A stretch of 64,000 bases of DNA from Larix kaempferi (GCA_027924585.1 BSBM01000764.1:4040501-4104500), one strand, 5' to 3'. Positions 21,311-33,337 are shown, counted from the first letter of the stretch. The notes: generated by a model from the letters alone, not told the origin. Made by a program: numbers and translations.

Positions 21311-22734
21311 AACTTCATTGTTTGTAGTGGATTAATAAATTTTGCAGTTCTACTAATGCATCTTCGCTCTTTACAAGCTTCATACAGCTCCGTAGAAACT
21401 GTGCAACAAAAGTTTATGTTTCTGCTGCAGTGCTCGTTTGATCATACACTGCTGGCATATCTTCTATATGCGTTGTTTCACTTTGCAACGATATTCTTGG
21501 ACTGATAGGTGCTGGTTCTTTGAAAGTCTCCCTTGCCTCTTCAAAGACTTATTTATTTCTTACCAGATCGAAAGCAACTATTTTCCTCGTTTCTTTTCTT
21601 ATCCAGATCCCATCAATAGGTATCAGGCTAGTGTGGTTCTCTCCAGAAGTTGAAGCTTCTGGTTCTTTATCCTTTCCAGTCGCAGCTCCACTGCGCATCA
21701 CAACATTCACGTTTGGATCTCTTTTCTCTGCTGCGATCATTTGGACATTTGGGTACGGTGCTTCTTGTCTTCTTTCTTGCATTTTTTCTTGCAATATCAG
21801 ACATGCTTCAATAACATAGTCAAAATATTTACAATATCTACATGTAGTAGTAGCATTTGTACAGTCTCTAGAAAGATGGCCAAGCTGAGTGTAGTTATAG
21901 CAAATCATCTTACCTCTTCGTATTCCTTGTCCCTGTCTGGTGTTTCTTCTTCTTCCGTGCAACCCACCATGGCCTCTATATGTGCCTTGATCAGACTACG
22001 CATTATCATGATGTTGTGGTGTTTCTTATTGAACTCTGTAAACGTCGTTCTTCCTTTCTATCATAAGGTCATATGCTTGAAAGTTGGAATCATCATGTCC
22101 AACTAACTTACAGAAACTGCAATAAATATTCTTAGGTGTTCTCACATATTTCTGGATCAAATAGAAATCCTCTGGTCGATGTCCTCTGCATCGACATATT
22201 TCACACCATGGCCCTTGTTGCTGATGATTTAGTGGGTTTAGTGCTCCACTGTCAATATATTCTTTAAACAATGGACAGTGTTCTTTGGAATGTCCCTCTG
22301 CTCTACATTTTGTACACCAGATCTCTTCTCTAACTTATTTTCCTTTCTTAATGTCCTGGAGTTGTAATGTTAAGGTTTCTAACTAGTTTGGATCTAGATC
22401 ATTCCTTGACTTGTTTTTGCTATCGGTGAAGCTTCTAGATTCATCACGATCTCTAATGCTTTTGTCTGTGATGAAACATTCTGTTGCATCAATGACAATC
22501 TGATATGGGAAAACAATGCAGCTATGAACCATTCCTGGTGCTGTTGCGGTGCAATGTCGAAACTGACTTGGTCTAATAGTGCTTTAAACTTCTGGTCAAA
22601 TTCCCATACTGACTCAGTTGTTTTATGTTTAATTTCTTTTAGCTTTGTTATACATTGTGATTCAAATTTCAGTTTTTTAAATTCTCTTAAGAGAGCAGCC
22701 TTAATATCTGGTAAGGTTCTATCCTGTCCAACAT
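21311..22734 (-). pseudogene. Gag C-terminal half and zinc knuckles, downstream copy
   Basis: Three broken frames are seen. 22783-22394 holds the Gag capsid C-terminal region (REFKKLKFESQ, WEFDQKFKALL, HQEWFIAALFSHIRLSL). 22271-22026 has Cys/His clusters (CEICRCRGHRPEDF and CSFCKLVGHDDSNF). 21962-21549 starts with a CCHC knuckle (CYNYTQLGHLSRDC, second Cys replaced by Tyr) and a CRYCKYF block, then a charged linker toward protease. Such multiple Cys/His clusters fit a nucleocapsid region. Confidence 0.8.
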
Positions 22735-22758
22735 ATTTCTGGATCAAATAGAAATCCT

Positions 22759-23250
22759 CTACATTCTTCTTTGATCGGCTCAATGTATCTTGGTCCTTGT
22801 AAAGGGTCCAAGGGCACGATGACCCTGATATCTACCCCTTCAAATATCATTTTTTTTTCTTCAAGTCGATGATCGCGAGGTTATCGATGGGCCAATCTAT
22901 CCCCAATAGTGCAGGATAAGGTTGACTCTCATCTACAATTTCAATAACTTCGAAGTCTACATGACTTCGCACACCGTCTATGTCAACATGAATATTGGCT
23001 AGCCTTCCAAAGGGTAATTGAGTTTCTGTTGATTTGCTAGTCTTAACTGTATAGGTGACCATGCCAACTTTGGTCTCCCCATCTGTACCCATGTCTGCTT
23101 GTTCAAGACATTTACTTCAGATCCTAGATCAAGTATTATCTCATCCATCTCATAATCTTCGATTTGTGCACTTAGCCTCATTTCTCGTCCTGTTCTCTTG
23201 TGGATTTTGATGTGGTGAACTGCACTCTGAACATGATCCATGCAACTTCA
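22759..23250 (-). pseudogene. Aspartic protease, upstream copy
   Basis: This is the protease of the upstream duplicate. The active-site motif LDLGSEVNVL (Asp codon at 23130-23128) is intact. The domain continues with WVQMGRPKLAWSPIQLRLA and, after a frame change near 22999, the YPALLGIDWPIDNLAIIDL block (22910-22847). DLG in place of the common D-S/T-G is also found in some other plant Gypsy proteases. A run of Thr/Lys codons near 22850 ends the frame. Confidence 0.85.
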
Positions 23251-24667
23251 TTGTTCGTAGTGGCTTAGTAGCTTTTGCAGTTCTACTAATGCATCTTCGC
23301 TCTTTAGAAGCTTCATATAGCTCCGTAGAAACTGTGCAACAAAAGTTTATGTTTCTGCTGCGGTGCTCGTTTGATCATACACTATTGGCATATCTTCTAT
23401 ATGCGTTGTTTCACTTTGCAATCAGATTCTTGGACTGATAGGTTTTGGTTCTTTGAAAGTCTCCCTTGCCTCTCCAAAGACTTCTTTATTTCTTGCCAGA
23501 TCGAAAGCAGCTATTTTCCTCGTTTCTTTTCTTATCCAGCTCCCATCAGTAGGTATCTGGTTAGTGTGCTTCGCTCCAGAAGTTGAAGCTTCTGGTTCTT
23601 TATCCTTTCCAGTCGCAGCTCCACTGCGCATCACAACATTGACGTTTGGATCTCTTTTCTCTACTGCCATCATCTGGACATTTGGGTGCAGTGCTTTTGT
23701 ATTCTTTCTTGCATTTTTGGTTGCAATATCGGACATGCTTCAATAACATGGTCAAAATATTTATAATATCTACATGTAGTAGTAGCGTTTGTACAGTCTC
23801 TAGAAAGATGGCCAGGTTGAGCGCAGTTATAACAAATCATCTTACCTCTTCCTCTTCCTTGTCCTTGTCCGCTGTTTATTCCTCTTCTGTGGAACCCACC
23901 AAGGCCTCTATATGTGCCTTGATCATACTACGCATTCTCATGGTTTTGTGTTGTTTCTTATTGAACTCTGTAAATATCGTGCTTCCTTTCTATCATAAGG
24001 TCATATGCTTGAAAGTTGGAATCATCATGTCCAACTGACTTACAGAAACTGCAATAAAGATTCTTAGGTGTTCTCACATATTTCTGGATCAAATAGAAAT
24101 CCCCTGGTCGATGTCGTTTGCATCGACAGATTTCACACCATGGCCCTTGTTGCTGATGATTTAGTGGGTTTAGTGCTCCACAGTCAATATATTCTTAAAA
24201 AACTGGACAGTGTTCTTTGGAATGTCCCTCTGCTCTACATTTTGTACACCAGATCTCTTCTCTAACTTCTTTTCCTTTCCTAATGTCCTGGAGTTGTAAC
24301 GTTAAGGTTTCTAATTGGTTTTGGATCTAGATCAATCCTTGACTTGTTTCTGATATCGGTGAAGCTTCTAGCTTTATCACAATCTCTAATGCTTTTGTTT
24401 GCGATGCAACCTTCTGTTGCATCAATGACAATCTAATATGGGAAAACAACGTAGCTATGAACCATTCTTGGTGTTGTTGCGATGCAATGTCGAAAATGAC
24501 TTGGTCTAATAGTGCTTTAAACTTCTGTTCAAATTCCCATACTGACTCAGTTGTTTTATGTTTAATTTCTTTTAGCTCTGTTATAAATTGTGATTCAAAT
24601 TTCGGTTTCTTAAATTCTCTTAAGAGAGAAGCCTTAATATCTGGTAAGGTTCTATTCTGTCCAACAT
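23251..24667 (-). pseudogene. Gag C-terminal half and zinc knuckles, upstream copy
   Basis: This is the counterpart of 21311-22734. Gag C-terminal frame 24677-24327 (YHVGQNRTLPDIKASLLREF, WEFEQKFKALL) is followed by Cys/His clusters in stop-containing frames (about 24270-23990) and a charged linker (23736-23422). It runs continuously from the unduplicated gag N-terminal half to its right, so this copy is in the ancestral position relative to the start of gag. Confidence 0.82.
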
Positions 24668-25767
24668 GATATTTCATGAACCGAGTTAAAGCTCTATCTC
24701 TGAATGTAGTGATGAGCTATGCATGGTTAACAACATCATCCTGAACGTGCTTTACACTCCACACGGCTTCACATAGAAACCAATGTCGCTCAGGGTCTTC
24801 TAGACCCGTTCCTTTAAATATCGACAGTTTAATGTCTTCAGTCATTCTCCTTCTAGGTGGTACAGTGTTCTACGTAGTAGTCTGAGTGGTGTTCGGGATT
24901 GTACTACATGGAATTTTCTAAGTTGGAATGTTTTGGGTACTCACTCTTGCGGTGTTACTGGTATAGATGCTCTGAGGATTAGAAATATTAACAACTGGAG
25001 GATTCTGAACAATAGGAGGTGTAGTATTCACAACTGGGGGGTTCTAAGGTGTAATGGGATGATAGGTAATGGATAGAGGTTCTATCTAGTTATTAGTCTC
25101 AACTGGGAACTCAGTTTCTACATGGAGTTCAGGTTCTTTAGGATTCTTTCTGGTGGTATACTTATATCTTTTTCCACTTCTCAAATTGTGTGTATCTTCG
25201 TCAGAATCACTGAATGTGTTATATACCATTACAAACTCAAAGAAACTATGAATCTCACTGCATTCTTAAAACTCCTTTCTTAGCTAAAAGCATTTTGATA
25301 TATAAACTCAGATTGTTGAGGTACTTACCTCTGAAACCTTTGAAGAATTCAGCCTCTGCTACGCTGTAGGACTTCAACATGTCCACAACGAACTCTATCA
25401 TGAAGCCTTCTAGAATACTGTCAACTGAAAAGTTGACTGCTCGTGAGAGTGGACTATCTACTTCTTTAAGCCTCTAAATAAGCTCTGGGTTCCACTTGGT
25501 AGGTGCTCCTTCCTGGAAACAATCCTTTTGCTCTGTGAGTCTTGATAACCATTCATGCAACTCATTTCGTAAGGTTGCGATGAAAATTTCATGGATGTCT
25601 GCCCACAAATACTTGTTTAACCATTGTACGTCAAATAGACGTGGATGTCTATTCTCCTTTCTGGAAAAATCTCTTTCTGTCTTGTCCACCCAGTTCCATA
25701 TTTATTTCTTGTCTGGATGCCAATTTTTGGTAATCATCACCAGTTCAACCATGGAAACGAAACCATT
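24668..25767 (-). pseudogene. Gag N-terminal half of the giant Gypsy element
   Basis: Single-copy region between the 5' LTR and the duplication. A possible start ATG lies at 25752, only about 15 bp from the LTR edge, with an early stop; 25689-25262 stays mostly open (DFSRKENRHPRLFDVQWLNKY and onward). After a Pro/Asn-rich segment, a frame at about 24860-24680 gives GTGLEDPERHWFLCEAVWS and RALTRFMKYHV, the canonical start of a plant Gypsy Gag capsid. The primer-binding site next to the LTR does not match the common tRNA-Met, Asp or Arg types, so I leave it unassigned. Confidence 0.72.
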
Positions 25768-27301
25768 TGTTGGTTGCATATATTTTTCTTGAGGTTGTCT
25801 AGAAAGACCCAGGTTCTGCACAGTTCATGGAATCAACAAAACCCACTTTTCACCGGCCCTTTCGGAAACAGTATGTGAACAGACTAAGGTCTCACCCGAG
25901 GTGAAGTAATGGGGAGGTTGCAGAATCAGGTTTCCAAAACCAGGTGATGAGTGCTTAACAGACTGGCTAGCAGTGTGCTACAGGACTTGTGCTGCGAACT
26001 GGGGACTACGCGAACTTCACCTTCTTCACGGTTAACACTTATACACTAGCGCATCCACGAACTGCATGGATCGGAACGACTCTTTGACAATAGGACAACG
26101 CAACTGAGACTGCGCTCCCTCTTTGGTACTTAACCACTTCAGTGGACTTTACTTAGTGTAAGTTATGCATTCAACAACATAATAGATTGCAAGCCTTGCT
26201 AACTTATACACTATAACAACAACACTGTAACTGTGCACTTCCGGTGCTGCGCTCAGGGAAATGCACTATATAGACTTCGATGTCTAAGTGTTTACCTGAT
26301 TAACTTATGCATTCACCTGACTTAGAAATATTGGTGCATTCGACATTCATTCACACATATTGTTACTTAACATATTATCCCCATCTTTTCTCCTTATGGC
26401 GAATACATATAAAAGCAAGAACACATGCATTCATAAACAAGATCTTAACCATTCATATAAGCAAATACATAGATATAATGCATAATCAATCACATAACAA
26501 ATAATTTAACGTGGTTCACCCCCAGGATGGGAGCTACGTCCACAGGAACTATTGATTATATTATCAATGGGAAGGGTTTGAATAGTTCCAGTCTACGCAC
26601 ATAGCTGCAGACTCTCTTCTCTCTCAGTATGTCACTACGCACATAGCTGGAGAGCTTCTTACAATAAGTCTCTCCACAGAGATCAATATTCTATATCACA
26701 AAAATAGAGATTAATTAATCCTTTCACTTACAAAAAGTGCCATTTTATAGACTGTGCCCTTAGGTCACATCTGTTACAATCATGGCGGGCCAACATGCTA
26801 ATTTTACCCAAAACTGTTGTAGTTACTCGCCACCCTTCCTGTCACCGTCGACAGCTTGCTCCACTCGCTTCAGGCACCCTTGTTGGGCCACTCGTGGCTC
26901 ACATGACCTTCTGACAGCCGCAGTCATCATAAAATGGTTACAACTGCATCGTGGCCTGTCACTTTCCTTCCCTTTATCCTTGCTTCCACTGTCTACCCAT
27001 GGCTTAGCCTCTAACTGTTTTCCGCCACTCTCTGTGGGAGGTCGCTTTCCTTTATCTCCAATCTTCTCCCTACCCAACTACCGGGAATCCTGGTGTCGCT
27101 TACCCAAAACAGGTCGCTTTCATAGCCCGAACTTCCCTTATACTCTCTATCCAAAATAGTTGTTGTGATGGCACTATGCATCAGCATAACTTCACATCTT
27201 TGACTACACAATCCGAACTGCGCAAACCACAAAATTGTGCCATCTGACTTTGCAGCCCGAACTACACAGTTTCCAAAACTGTTCTTCATCAAGCTGTGCC
27301 A
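25768..27301 (-). repeat. 5' LTR of the giant Gypsy element (outer end truncated)
   Basis: This LTR aligns with 4932-6487 from TGTTGGTTGC to AAGCTGTGCCA. After that point the other LTR continues for about 19 bp to its CAACA end, while this one passes directly into flanking DNA. The outer terminus has therefore been lost, which also explains the missing target duplication. The TATAAAAT-like box (minus strand, 26741-26749) and the small CACTT/AAGTG hairpin next to it are conserved. Confidence 0.85.
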
Positions 27302-28228
27302 AAATGACAATGGTTGTGATTTACTTAAAGAGTACACATGTATATTTTAATTAGTTGATAAGGTGTATATGATGTTAATGTATGTTGTCCACTTTATACA
27401 ATTTTTATCCCGACGATCTTTTCTATTGATGTGAAAATACTATGAGTTGTTGTTATGAAAGAGTTATACTTTTTAGGTGATCGAGAGTTATGCGATAGAA
27501 GTATACGTTGTATACATGGTTACCTTGATAATCTATTTCATTCTTGTATGTGGATGTTGTGAGATATTGATTGTGATACTAATATGTGTTAATGTAAGCA
27601 TACTTGTACTTTGGCATATGAGAGTTACATAATGATGATATATGTGGTTATCTTTATAAAATGTATGCAAGTATATATCTAGACAATTGATGTTACTTAC
27701 ATAATGTTAGTGTGTACAATAAAAATGTGTACAACTAAATAGGAATTGTGTTGGAAATGATGAAAGCTAAGATTGGAAGTTAAGTGATCATAATGGCCAT
27801 GGATCATCATATGAAGAATTTTATTGCCTGGTCAAGGTATTATTGTATTCCTATTGTTTAACTAATTATGTGTGGTAATAAAATGAGGTTACCTTAAGGA
27901 TTTTAATAATTTGTTAAGAAATCTATGATAGTCCTTTATGTAAACAATGTAGGTATATGCCTCCCTAGAAATTAATGTGCAAAGAAATTATCTTGTGTAT
28001 CTTTCTTTTGGTGAACTTTGGTTAACTGAAGAGGGAGTTTTCATTCTGAACTTAACAATTGAGAATATGTTCTTTTTAATTGGATATTATATGTTTGAAA
28101 CTAAAGAGAAACGTATATATAATTTAGTCAAATCCAAAGAAATATCATTTTCAACAAATAAAAACATTAAGAAAAAGAACTAAATAATATTAGTATAAGA
28201 AAGATTGAGATTCACTTTTTCCCACTAT
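27302..28228. other. AT-rich flank, no gene seen
   Basis: No credible coding frame is present; a 68-codon AT-rich frame at 27977-28183 has no recognisable features. The segment 27522-27605 resembles the left flank of the Gypsy element (4845-4925). Confidence 0.5.
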
Positions 28229-30749
28229 GTAACATCCCCTTACCTCCCTGGTGGCCTTCAGAGGCCATGGGAGACCCTTCTATTCTCTTTTTTTCTTCCA
28301 AATTCATCTATTTTACACACAACCGCAATGGTTGTTGATCCGCAATCCGCATTCTAAAATATGCAATCCGCATTGCGGGATTCAGAATGCAGAATCCACA
28401 AAACAATCCTTCTGACAGTTTCTCTTTCCGTATCCCACAATCTGCATTGCGGAATGTGGGAATGTGGAAGCCCACATTCAACATCCGGAAAATTCCTCTT
28501 TCCGCATTCCGCAATCTGCATTGCGGAATGCGGGAATGCGGAAGTGCATTTCCAATTCCCAAAATTTTGCCCCCCTTCCGCATTCCGCAATTCCGTATTG
28601 CAGAACTTGGAAATGCAGAAGTACAAATACAACGTTATTTTCCAATGCCAACAATCCGCATTCCGCATTGCGGATGCAGAATTGCGGAAGCACCTCCTCT
28701 GCTCCTGCAAACTTTCTAGGGAAAACATCCGAAGGGAATAACTCTCTCATCCTTAGTCCAAATGGGACAAGGTTGGTACCATTTGAAATCTCTTGGATAT
28801 ATCTATCCAACGGTTTAATCCCCACCCCATCTGAGCACTCCAACTATGCCAATTTTTCCACTGAATTTATGTTCACAACCCCACCTAATCGACTTATCCT
28901 TCTGCAAGGGTTCTTCCTCCTTCCTTCCATGACTTCTCCCCTTCCACCTGACCCATAGAGAGTTTATGGAACACCTTATTGGTTATCCTCTTTCTTCCCA
29001 ATTCCAGGTGAGTTCAAACCATCCCTTTGAAGTGTGAAGACAATGAATCATAAACACATCTAATGAACTAAGCTAGTTAACATATCAACCACCTACAGGG
29101 GTTAGCCATGCATATCATTCATGTAAACAATGAAGTATTCCAACATACATTCAATCATGTATTCAACCTCATACCCATACTTATCTCTCTAATGAGCAAG
29201 TTCATGAAACCACCCATTCATTAATCTAGGGAATGACAAGCATAATAATACATAAGGTGCATGAAGCTAGGCCCAACCAATACATCTACCACATGCAAGA
29301 TTTATAATGCATTAAACTCATGTAAGTGAATGAGGCATCCAACATGAAATTAGCCTTCTACTTAGGATTATACATAGTGTACTTATTGTTCACATTCATA
29401 TAAACATTCACTCAATAACTTGAACAAAACAAGCATAACATAGCACATGAAACATCAACATTCACTCCACAGAAACACTTATCTCTGGATCTTGAAGTTG
29501 TCCAAGCAACTGGCTAGCGAGAGAAATCTTCCACCCAACCTTAGGTCTCTGTCCAGCCTATACTCTTTCATCCGAGATACCACCCCCGAGCTGGGCTGGG
29601 TATCCACTAAGGAGGGCTAACTAGGCTCTCTAACAATCAAGGTCCACTTAAATGCTAAGCAAACCTTCAGTTGGGTTTTTCAAGCATACAATGGCAACAT
29701 GGAGAATGGTGCTAAGCTAGTGATATAAACCATAGGGATACATACGTCTCAAAATGCAGTAGACATGGCACCCACATTACCTACCTAAACCAACACAAAG
29801 AAGACCCTCTTCTATGTTGCACAGTCCCTCAAGGTCCCTTCCCTTCCAGTACTATTAAGGGTGGACATAGAAAGGTCTAGCTACTAGTTCTATGGTATTT
29901 TGAGCCTTCATTGGTTTATCAAGCAACCTAACCCCAAATATGACCTTCTGTCTCTGTTAAACAAGTCAAGATTTTCACAGGGTTGCGAACTAAGCTCTGT
30001 CCCACAACTTGACTCTCTGCACACCGATTCCAATCTTCTCATGACTTCCTCAAGCTGTTAATGCTCTGTAATCAGTTTATGGTTTGCTTATAAGGAATTT
30101 ATCAACAAGCAATGCATCCACACAGGGTTTTCCATGGAATTTGACTCTGTACTTTTGGTTTTACACAGAATCGTGTTTTCCTTCTTTATTTTACGACTGG
30201 GCTCTGTAACTCGTGCTCCATGAAATTTTGGGTCAACATTCGCATAGAAAATAGGATTTTCGGATTCTTAGATGATGGAATGGATTCCAAGGCGAATGGG
30301 AAGAACCTTACCTCCCAGATCTCAGGACCATTTTATTCCCTAATTCCCTTCCTCAACTGACCTTCTTTCCCCACCTTATGTAACCGAATTCCATGTCAGT
30401 ATGGGGAATCAAATCACTTTCTCTTGGACAAGTGGTGGCATGGGTTCCCATCCCATAACCCCCTCACCTCCCCCTAGTGGATACCATAGCCCCTTCCAAT
30501 TAGTTGTATCACTTAGCCAATTTCCTTAGTATTTCATTTCAATATTAAATATTTACATCAACTACAATATCTCATGGCTTAGTAGCACATGAATAGTTCA
30601 AATGTCAAATACTTGCCTATGCAAACAAACCTTAAGCATCCACTACTGGGGCCTTGGCCTTGAGCTCCACACTAGGGAAAAAAGACATTGCATATACACA
30701 ATATTTACATTGAAGCCAATATTTATTTAGGTAAGGTAGGGATATTACA
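28229..30749 (-). mobile_element. 2.5-kb solo LTR, TGTAACATCCC family
   Basis: The block begins TGTAACATCCCC and ends GGGATATTACA, imperfect inverted termini. It is flanked by a perfect 5-bp duplication CACTA (28224-28228 and 30750-30754). It shares long stretches with the partial LTR at 54074-55125, and its central part resembles the smaller LTR at 60954-62347. The strand is inferred from relatives whose primer-binding sites lie on the left. Positions 28315-28690 are an array of GCGGAATGCGG-type palindromes. The remainder has no coding capacity. Confidence 0.92.
28315..28690. repeat. Array of GCGGAATGCGG/CCGCATTCCGC palindromic motifs in the LTR
   Basis: Both orientations of TTCCGCATTCCGCAAT and its complement ATTGCGGAATGCGG alternate at least ten times in about 375 bp, within four degenerate units of roughly 85-110 bp. 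The motifs are self-complementary and can form many alternative hairpins. Long frames across the array in all directions are shadows of this repetitive composition. A matching but differently evolved array is at 54190-54600. Confidence 0.8.
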
Positions 30750-30754
30750 CACTA

Positions 30755-32812
30755 GAATATTATGCAAAGATCCCATATTCAACACTAGCCATGGGCCATC
30801 ATGGAATCTAAATGGATGCATCCAAATCTATGGACACTCGATGGGGTGGATGCCACCATTGCAGTAACGGATGGGAGCACCTTTCACACCTTGTGCTAAT
30901 TTTTCAGTATGTTCAATTAATAGCAAACATTGGAAACAAAGTGGGCTGATATGTTTTCAGCACAAAAGAAGGATCGATGGCTTCACACTTGTTCATAACA
31001 GATTCCTGGAAAGCATTGACGTAAACGTGGAATGATGGATCTAAATATACCCCTATATATTAAGATAAATCGAGGAAATAAAACTAACCCATGGTCAAAA
31101 CCCTTGACAGAAATAAGATTTTATGAATTTATAATGCAGCCATACATATGAATATATATCAGCAAAATTTTGTACAACCCTCAGCTCAAAGCTGAATATT
31201 ACTGTTTGTGCATTAAACCATAATGTATCAATAAATACAAATTATAAGTAAAGGGTAGTACAACCCTATTTGCATAGAGCAAGAGCATGGAGGACGACCT
31301 CTTGTAAAAACCTAAACTCAATACATTGTCAGAAATCATACTAGAAGGGTCGCACCCATATTGTTTTGTTTAGTTATCCATCAACCATGCAATATAGTTT
31401 TTGGGTCAGTAATGGAAACAAGACTAGGGTAAAAAAACGCAAAATGTGCTTGAAGTAAAAGGATAAAAGGATTCATTACCCATGAAAGAGGCTACACCAA
31501 GTTATAACCCTCGGTTCCCATAGCCGAAGGAAATGTTATGCAGAGGGTTACTTGCCATAATCAATAAACAATTTTATTAACACATTATCATAACTCTCAT
31601 ATAAAACTAAATTAAAGATCAGAGTTGGATTGCACTAGAAATTACTATATTACTAACTATGTTGAGATAGGAGATGAGTTTATTGTCTCGATACTTAAAG
31701 TAGGAGTTTACAGATGGTATAGTAACAAACTATTTAGTTGTTAAGGTACCAATATGGTGCAATGATGCAAGTTTTGGGTTTGTATATTATCCCGAGTCTG
31801 AGAATATAAAAATTTAAACCCTAATAGTCTAGTCCTAGAGGAACTGTGACTTGACTTGGGGGCGATCAACAACAGAATCACAGTTTATGAGTTGTTGGAC
31901 ATCCAAGGTTGGGTGGTTCGTGGCAATATCCAACTTGTTTTCAGGAAATATGCACAAATAACTCTTTTTCTCCTGTAATGTTCATATTAATAACAGTGTC
32001 ATTTTATTTGTTATTCCTAGACAAAACTCGTGTTACTTTACAGGATATATATATATATACATATCATTGTTTGGTAAATTTAGGAGCATTTAACATAGAA
32101 GGATTTTAACACTACATGCTGGTTGTTTTGAAAACAATTTTTCTTTTTGTTATGTTATATAGAAATAATAATATTTTTAAGAAGGCTAAGATGTATATAA
32201 ATTTTAGATTACTAGTTGGTAATTGCTATTATCAAATTGTGATCATAGATAGAGAATAAATGAAGAAATATAAAGTCCAACAATAGTTACAAAAATAAAA
32301 TTCATGTAGAATTGCATTATGGACAATGTTACTTCTTTATTATAAATTTTCTAAGGGTAAAATAAATTTTGGTTAAATGATTTTTGGATTTATTAAGCAT
32401 GGATTTTTTTATTTCTCGTGATAGTTAAATTATAGTTTATTGTTTTTACTAGAAAGAAAATTAAGAGTTAGATATCATAAATAGCGTTATTAGGAATGAT
32501 TACCCCTAAGAAAAATCATGGTAAGAAAATGGTCTAACAGATTCAATCTTTAAGCATTCTCAAAATCTAGTATTTGAACCATAAATCTAGTGGTTGATTT
32601 CTGAGTTTTAAGTCAAGATTATTATTATTATGCTCATTATGAGGAGACTTGTCCTCTGCTGATTCCTCTGGTATTTCCATACCTACAATTTAAATGTCAA
32701 ACTGTTTTGTACATAAACAAAATTAAAATAAAAGTTAGTAACATAAACTTTCTGGTTTTTATTTTCTGTTTTGTGTGCGTGAGCCTATTTCAGGCCTAGA
32801 GTCTGAACTCGC
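30755..32812. other. About 2 kb without a gene; probably the body of a large-LTR element
   Basis: AT-rich sequence with no sustained frame. Because a primer-binding site and LTR start follow at 32813-32827 in minus orientation, this stretch is by position the 5' leader or internal region of that element, possibly a non-coding (LARD-like) one. Nothing more specific is visible. Confidence 0.4.
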
Positions 32813-33337
32813 GCTCTGATACCACATGTAACATCCCAAAATTTCACAAAAATTTCAAATTTTTCAACATAGTATTTAATGCATATACTAGTTGTGATGA
32901 ATTATAATAAATGCTTCTATGTTGTCATGCTGTAATAAATGTTTGTAATGATCATAAATGTATTGTTTTGTGACATGTTAAAAGATGAAATTAAATCTAC
33001 ATTTAGATGCTATTGAATGTGTTTCTTATCTCAACTATATTTTTATATTACTTTTGTCAATACTAAATCAAATATTAATGTTTATAAGCGCTAACAGTTG
33101 TTCTTCTTTTGATGATGAAAGGGGTCCTAAAGGTACCCCGAGGCTTACTTAGCATTCATGCTAAAGCATCTGAACCTTCCTTTTCGCAGATTGCAGGTAA
33201 GGGTGACACATTAGATCCAATAGTACATGTATAATTTAAAATGCACTTTCAGTTAGCCTTCAAAGGTTTTGTGTAAAGTTTCTAAGGTACTTATAAAGTG
33301 ACTCACCTAAAGTTTACAACTGTAAGCTATATATCTC
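32813..33337 (-). mobile_element. Primer-binding site and start of a large LTR, interrupted by a Copia insertion
   Basis: Minus-strand TGGTATCAGAGC (32813-32824) lies two bases from an LTR edge starting TGTAACATCCC (32827). This is the same terminal motif as the LTRs at 28229, 50340 and 60954. It makes 32827 onward the 5' LTR of a minus-strand element. The Copia element at 33338 splits it, and the LTR resumes at 40448. Its far end could not be placed, with candidates between 40.9 and 41.1 kb. Confidence 0.75.

Larger units (their letters stand above)
20825..24667 (-). repeat. 1.9-kb tandem duplication of gag-C, zinc knuckle and protease
   Basis: Segments 20825-22734 and 22759-24667 are homologous at a constant offset of 1933-1934 bp and look roughly 93-95% identical. 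Both run from the GGCTCAATGTATCT block to CTGTCCAACAT. They are joined by a 30-bp stretch (22731-22760) identical to internal positions 22144-22173 rather than to either expected flank. The element therefore carries two consecutive gag-C/knuckle/protease modules. Confidence 0.93.
4932..27301 (-). mobile_element. Giant Ty3/Gypsy LTR retrotransposon (Tat/Athila-like), with a nested Copia insertion
   Basis: Two LTRs (3' LTR 4932-6487, 5' LTR 25768-27301) enclose a minus-strand gag-pol. Subtracting the nested Copia element leaves about 15.5 kb. The order from the 5' LTR is gag, zinc knuckle, protease, a tandem second gag-C/knuckle/protease, a second gag-like domain, RT, RNase H, integrase and a long extra ORF. 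The integrase C-terminus has a GPY-like module and no chromodomain, which fits the OTA (Ogre/Tat/Athila) branch rather than chromoviruses. Several stops and frameshifts make it non-functional. I find no matching target-site duplication, and the outer end of the 5' LTR lacks about 19 bp present in the other LTR. Confidence 0.9.

Noticed and set aside
27977-28183. 68-codon plus-strand frame
   Set aside because: AT-rich, Lys/Asn/Phe-rich, with no motif and no context; expected by chance in such DNA.
28308-28958. Overlapping frames on both strands over the GCGGAATGCGG array
   Set aside because: All follow from palindromic low-complexity sequence in an LTR. No known domain, and five mutually overlapping frames cannot all be genes.
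28224-30754. CACTA at both ends suggesting a CACTA (En/Spm) DNA transposon
   Set aside because: CACTA here is the duplicated 5-bp target outside TG...CA termini; the terminal motif TGTAACATCCC is shared with other LTRs. CACTA transposons have CACTA inside their ends and 3-bp duplications.
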